Origin: Hyphomonadaceae bacterium UBA1001
Lineage (GTDB): Bacteria > Pseudomonadota > Alphaproteobacteria > Caulobacterales > Aquidulcibacteraceae
NCBI GenBank assembly: GCA_002291875.1
Contig: DBAV01000081.1
Location: 1 to 10,213, forward strand
DNA length: 10,213 bases
Reading direction: 5' to 3'
Position 1 is the stretch's first letter, and each line of letters opens with the position of its first letter. Below the pieces are notes generated by a model. The model worked only from the letters and a program-made list of their open reading frames with translations. It searched no databases and had not been told where the DNA came from. Below are positions 7,144 through 10,213 of the stretch, piece by piece. The translations under genes were made by a program, and so were the position numbers.

Positions 7144-8712
7144 TCAGTCGAACAGGTCCGGCTGGCGGTCTGCTGCCGGTTGGCGCGCTGCGCGGCGCGC
7201 CCGCTCGGAAGCGCGCCCGGCATCACGCATGCCCGAGCGCCGCGAGCCATGGCGCTCCTGGATGGCGGCGGCCTCGCGCCGGTGGGCGGACGTGCGGCGC
7301 ACGGCATGGACGCGCTCGCGCGCATGACGGGCGGTGGCCTCGTGGTCCACGATCGGAAATGGATAGTTCTGGCCCAGCCGCACGCCCGCCATGGCCAGAA
7401 CGCCGGCCGGCGCCGCCCACGGCGCGTGGATCGCCGCATCCGGCAGGGCCGCGACTTCCGGCACCCAGCGGCGGATGAAATCACCCTGCGGGTCCTGGTC
7501 CATGCTCTGCTTGACCGGATTGTAGATCCGCGCGGTGTTGGTGCCGGTGGTGCCAGACTGCATCTGGGCCTGGGGATAATGGATCCCCGGCTCGAAGTCG
7601 GTGAACAGGCGCGCCAGGTGGACCGCCGGCGCGCGCCAGTCCTGCCACAGCTGATAGCTGGAAAACGCCATCAACATTGCGCGCATGCGAAAGTTCAGCC
7701 AGCCCGTGGCGATCAGCGCGCGCATGCAGGCATCGACAAAGGGAAAGCCGGTCTGCCCCTGCGCCCACGCCGCCAGCCGCTGCGGATCGGGCTGGGCCGG
7801 GCGCAGGCCGTCATAGGCGTTGTGCATGTTGCGCCGTTCCAGATCGGGCGCGTCCTCGAGCTTCTGGATGAAGTGGCAGTGCCAGTGCAAGCGCGAGACA
7901 AAGCTCTGGATGCTGCGCGCAAACACCTGGTCGCCGGCGCGCAGGTGCTGCTCGCGGGCGCGGCGGGCGGCCTGGAGGGCCTCGCGCACCGACAGCGTGC
8001 CGAATGCCAGGTGCGCGGACAGGCGCGAGCACGCCTCGAAGGCGGTGCGCGGGCTGGACATTGCGCGCGTGTAGTCGCGCCCTCGCACGCCCAGGAACGA
8101 GCGCAAATCATCCAGCGCCACCGCCCGCCCGCCAGCTTGGCGGTCGGGACACGGATCGTCCGCCAGGCCCAGCGTCTGGGGCTCGGGAATGGCAGCCGCC
8201 AGCGGCCGCACGCCCGCATCGGCCCAGCGCACATCGGCGGGAACGGCCTGGAGCGGCAGCGCCATCGTGCGTTCCCACTGCCGCGCCCAGCCATCGCGGT
8301 CGGCCAGTCGCCGCACCACGCCGTGATCGGGATGTTCGACAAAGGGGATGCCCACCCGCCGGCACCAGCGTGCCACCTCGACATCGCGGGCATAGGTCCA
8401 CAGAAGGCCGGTTTCCTGCAAGGCATGGACGGCCGTGATCGGCTGACGCCGGTTGAGGGCCTCGAGCACGGGCACCGTCTCGCCCACTTCGACCAGCAGG
8501 CCCGGCGCGCCCAGCGCCCTCAGGCCAGCATCCAGACCGGCCAGCGCCTCACGCTGGAAGGCAAACTGGCGTCCGGAATGTTCGGGCAACGCCCAAAGGC
8601 CGGGCTCGATCACGTGCAGCGGCAGCACACGCTGGCCCGATCGCGCGGCCGCGGCCAGCGCGGCATGATCCTCGACCCGCAATCCGCGCTTGAACCAGAC
8701 GACCCTGACCAT
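7144..8712 (-). CDS. Cryptochrome/deoxyribodipyrimidine photolyase family flavoprotein
   Basis: The 522-aa product belongs to the flavoproteins that either repair UV lesions using light or act as light receptors. The N-terminal alpha/beta antenna domain opens with VVWFKRGLRVEDH (about 1-130). The helical FAD-binding domain (about 200-470) contains GFPFVDACMRALIATGW and RIYNPVKQS (395-403) with FIRRWVPE. Several sites differ from canonical photolyases: the lesion-contact segment reads WLNFR (338-342) instead of WMHNR, and the stretch before RIYNP reads QMQSGTTGTN, so by alignment from memory the electron-transfer Trp and the Asn near flavin N5 of E. coli photolyase are Gln383 and Tyr379. The C-terminal 40 residues are Arg-rich. 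The start at 8712 fits the family N-terminus; its Shine-Dalgarno match is poor (GAGG 2 nt away). Catalytic repair is possible but unproven; a sensor role is an alternative. Confidence 0.9.
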   Translation of the reverse strand: MVRVVWFKRGLRVEDHAALAAAARSGQRVLPLHVIEPGLWALPEHSGRQFAFQREALAGLDAGLRALGAPGLLVEVGETVPVLEALNRRQPITAVHALQETGLLWTYARDVEVARWCRRVGIPFVEHPDHGVVRRLADRDGWARQWERTMALPLQAVPADVRWADAGVRPLAAAIPEPQTLGLADDPCPDRQAGGRAVALDDLRSFLGVRGRDYTRAMSSPRTAFEACSRLSAHLAFGTLSVREALQAARRAREQHLRAGDQVFARSIQSFVSRLHWHCHFIQKLEDAPDLERRNMHNAYDGLRPAQPDPQRLAAWAQGQTGFPFVDACMRALIATGWLNFRMRAMLMAFSSYQLWQDWRAPAVHLARLFTDFEPGIHYPQAQMQSGTTGTNTARIYNPVKQSMDQDPQGDFIRRWVPEVAALPDAAIHAPWAAPAGVLAMAGVRLGQNYPFPIVDHEATARHARERVHAVRRTSAHRREAAAIQERHGSRRSGMRDAGRASERARRAARQPAADRQPDLFD

Positions 8713-8822
8713 GACCTCGACATCGCATGCCCGTGCGGTTCGACAAGGCCCTGCCCGGACGCCCGCATGCGCGGCCCAATGCCACAGCCCACGCCCGGGT
8801 TCCCGCGATGTCAGCCATGCGC

Positions 8823-8850
8823 TTGAGTTCCCCCCGGACCCGCGTATGTC
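8823..8850 (+). promoter_or_regulatory. Possible sigma-70 promoter of the acyl-CoA dehydrogenase gene
   Basis: TTGAGT (8823-8828) and TATGTC (8845-8850) are separated by 16 nt in the 159-bp gap between the divergent photolyase and dehydrogenase genes. The predicted start would leave a leader of about 15 nt containing the GAGGAG site. The -10 match is only partial, so this is a weak call. Confidence 0.3.
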
Positions 8851-8871
8851 GGGGCCAGCGAGGAGTGCCCG

Positions 8872-10020
8872 ATGAATTTCGACTTCACCGACGAACAGAC
8901 CATGCTGCGCGAGTCGATCGCGCGCTTCGTCCAGGGTCATTACGATTTCGATGCGCGTCGGGCGCTGGTGGCCTCGCCCGAGGGCTGGAGCCGCGACAAC
9001 TGGGCCGCCTTCGCCGAGATGGGCCTGCTGATGGCGCCCATTCCCGAGGAATATGGCGGCCTGGGTGGTGGGCCCGTCGACGTGCTGGTGGTGATGGAAG
9101 AATTCGGCAAGGGCATGGTGATCGAGCCCTATTTGCCGACCGTCGTGATCGCGGGGGGCGTGCTGCGCCATGCCGGCAGCGAGGCCCAGAAGCAGGAGCA
9201 TCTGGCCGCCATCGCGTCGGGTGAGCGGGTCTTTGCCTTCGCCTATGCCGAGCCGCGCGGCCGCTATGACCTGTTCGACCTCGAGACGCACGCCCGGCGC
9301 GATGGCGCGGGATGGGTGCTGAACGGGCACAAGGCCGTGGTGGTGGGCGCCCCCTGGGCCGACCACCTGATCGTCACCGCGCGCACCGGCGGCGCGCGGC
9401 GCGATCGCGAGGGGATCTCGGTGTTCGTGGTGCCCAAGTCGGCGCCGGGTATCACCACGCGCGATTATCCCACGGTGGACGGCCTGCGCGCGTCCGAGGT
9501 GTATTTCGAGAATGTCGCGCTGGGGGCGGAACACCTGGTGGGCGCGGCCGATGGTGCGCTCGACCTGATCGAGCGCGTGGCCGACGAAGCCACCGCCGCG
9601 CTCTGCGCCGAGGCCGTGGGCAGCATGCGCGTCCTGCATGCCACCACGGTCGACTATGCGCGCCAGCGCAAGCAGTTCGGCGTGCCGATCGGCTCGTTCC
9701 AGGTGCTGCAGCACCGCATGGTCGACATGTTCATGGAGGTCGAGCAGTCAGTCTCCATGACCTACATGCTGACGCTCAAGCTGGATGCACCCACGCTCGA
9801 GCGTCAGAAGGCCGCTTCGGCCGCCAAGGTCCAGATCGGCCGCTCGGGCCGGTTCGTGGGCCAGAACGCGGTCCAGATCCATGGCGGCATGGGCATGACC
9901 GAAGAGCTCAAGGTCGGCCACTTCTTCAAGCGCCTGACCATGATCGAAAGCCAGTTCGGCTCGGTCGACCACCACCTCAAGCGCTACACCCGCCTGACCA
10001 CCCCCGAACTGGCCGCATAA
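8872..10020 (+). CDS. Acyl-CoA dehydrogenase, pimeloyl-CoA dehydrogenase small-subunit type
   Basis: The 382-aa flavoprotein has the full acyl-CoA dehydrogenase fold order: N-terminal helical part (MNFDFTDEQTMLRESIARF onward), a middle beta region with the AYAEP stretch near 125, and the C-terminal helical part with RKQFGVPIGSFQVLQHR and QIHGGMGMTEE. The pattern IPEEYGGLGGGPV and the ending MIESQFGSVDHHL match the alphaproteobacterial family annotated as pimeloyl-CoA dehydrogenase small subunit (PimD-like), which works with a large subunit on CoA thioesters. In typical homomeric dehydrogenases the catalytic Glu sits in a YEGT segment; here the aligned position is Phe362, with Glu359 three residues earlier. 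The ATG follows GAGGAG (8860-8865) by 6 nt. No large-subunit gene lies in the window. Substrate unknown; the family assignment is by recognition, not database search. Confidence 0.88.
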   Translation: MNFDFTDEQTMLRESIARFVQGHYDFDARRALVASPEGWSRDNWAAFAEMGLLMAPIPEEYGGLGGGPVDVLVVMEEFGKGMVIEPYLPTVVIAGGVLRHAGSEAQKQEHLAAIASGERVFAFAYAEPRGRYDLFDLETHARRDGAGWVLNGHKAVVVGAPWADHLIVTARTGGARRDREGISVFVVPKSAPGITTRDYPTVDGLRASEVYFENVALGAEHLVGAADGALDLIERVADEATAALCAEAVGSMRVLHATTVDYARQRKQFGVPIGSFQVLQHRMVDMFMEVEQSVSMTYMLTLKLDAPTLERQKAASAAKVQIGRSGRFVGQNAVQIHGGMGMTEELKVGHFFKRLTMIESQFGSVDHHLKRYTRLTTPELAA

Positions 10021-10036
10021 TTCCAAAACACAGCCC

Positions 10037-10213
10037 GTCATCCCGGGCCGGTGCATCGGCATCGGACCCGGGACCTATCCCCTGCTGCTGGGTTGTTGGG
10101 TTTACAAACCAACGCGTCGTCATCCCGGGCCGGTGCGCAAGCATCGGATCCGGGACCTATCCCCTGCTGCTGGGTTGTTCCGTTTACAGAACAACGCGCC
10201 GTCATCCCGGGCC
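10037..10213 (+). repeat. Tandem array of the palindromic repeat, exact 82-bp period
   Basis: Two complete units (10037-10118 and 10119-10200) and the first 13 bases of a third (10201 onward) begin with GTCATCCCGGGCC; the window ends inside the array. The two full units agree at 72 of 82 positions. Each consists of the same CCCGGG core found at 577-621, a CTGCTGCTGG linker and a small hairpin. The array starts 16 bp after the acyl-CoA dehydrogenase stop, so its folded form may also serve as that gene's terminator. Confidence 0.9.

Noticed and set aside
8719..8812. Inverted pair GACATCGC (8719-8726) and GCGATGTC (8805-8812) in the photolyase/dehydrogenase intergenic region
   Set aside because: An 8-bp match about 80 bp apart is easily produced by chance in GC-rich DNA, and one arm is very close to the photolyase start; nothing else supports a regulatory role.
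6859..8826. Plus-strand open frame of 655 codons antisense to the photolyase gene
   Set aside because: Its translation shows only the low-complexity composition of an antisense shadow; the minus-strand product has clear family motifs.
8713..9714. Upstream extension of the photolyase frame, to 856 codons, into the region antisense to the acyl-CoA dehydrogenase
   Set aside because: The family N-terminus (VVWFKRGLRVEDH) begins right after the ATG at 8712, and the upstream part has no domain and is antisense to a solid coding region.
10037..10213. CRISPR array
   Set aside because: The 82-bp units are nearly identical throughout, with no unique spacers between short constant repeats, and no cas genes are present.

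Overview
The window is chromosomal DNA from a very GC-rich bacterium. Several things suggest an alphaproteobacterium, with Sphingomonadales or a relative as my best but unproven guess: the codon usage (strong G/C at third positions, producing long antisense open frames), intergenic palindromic repeats built around CCCGGG, a small GIY-YIG protein of the type common in that class, and an acyl-CoA dehydrogenase of the pimeloyl-CoA dehydrogenase small-subunit type. I see no rRNA, tRNA, phage, IS or CRISPR features.

Layout. (1) Positions 1-1024 are repeat-rich. A partial palindromic repeat opens the window. A short minus-strand GIY-YIG nuclease-like gene follows (86-454), then a cluster of three more repeat copies (577-808), one forward and two reversed. 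(2) 1025-3127 encodes an exported prolyl-oligopeptidase-family (S9) serine peptidase, closed by a hairpin terminator (3157-3186). (3) 3285-7139 is a compact ferric-iron ABC importer operon: lipoprotein binding protein, two-domain permease and ATPase. The genes overlap or nearly touch, and a 15-bp near-palindrome resembling a Fur box (3254-3268) lies just before the first gene. (4) 7144-8712, minus strand, is a cryptochrome/photolyase-family flavoprotein that converges on the iron operon with a 4-bp gap. (5) 8872-10020 is an acyl-CoA dehydrogenase transcribed away from the photolyase. (6) 10037 to the window end is a tandem array of the same repeat family with an exact 82-bp period, running off the edge.

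How the parts work together. The three iron genes clearly form one functional unit: the binding protein captures Fe(III) outside the inner membrane, the permease forms the channel and the ATPase drives import, probably under iron-dependent repression. The other genes look like independent single-gene units. The least explained material is the repeat family, which occurs in both orientations, has at least two core subtypes and a small hairpin that keeps its pairing while its sequence changes, and lies on both sides of the solo GIY-YIG gene. The photolyase-family protein also appears to lack several residues that define canonical photolyases, and the acyl-CoA dehydrogenase appears to lack the usual catalytic glutamate and has no partner subunit in view. 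I did not find a convincing defence or otherwise wholly new multi-gene system here.
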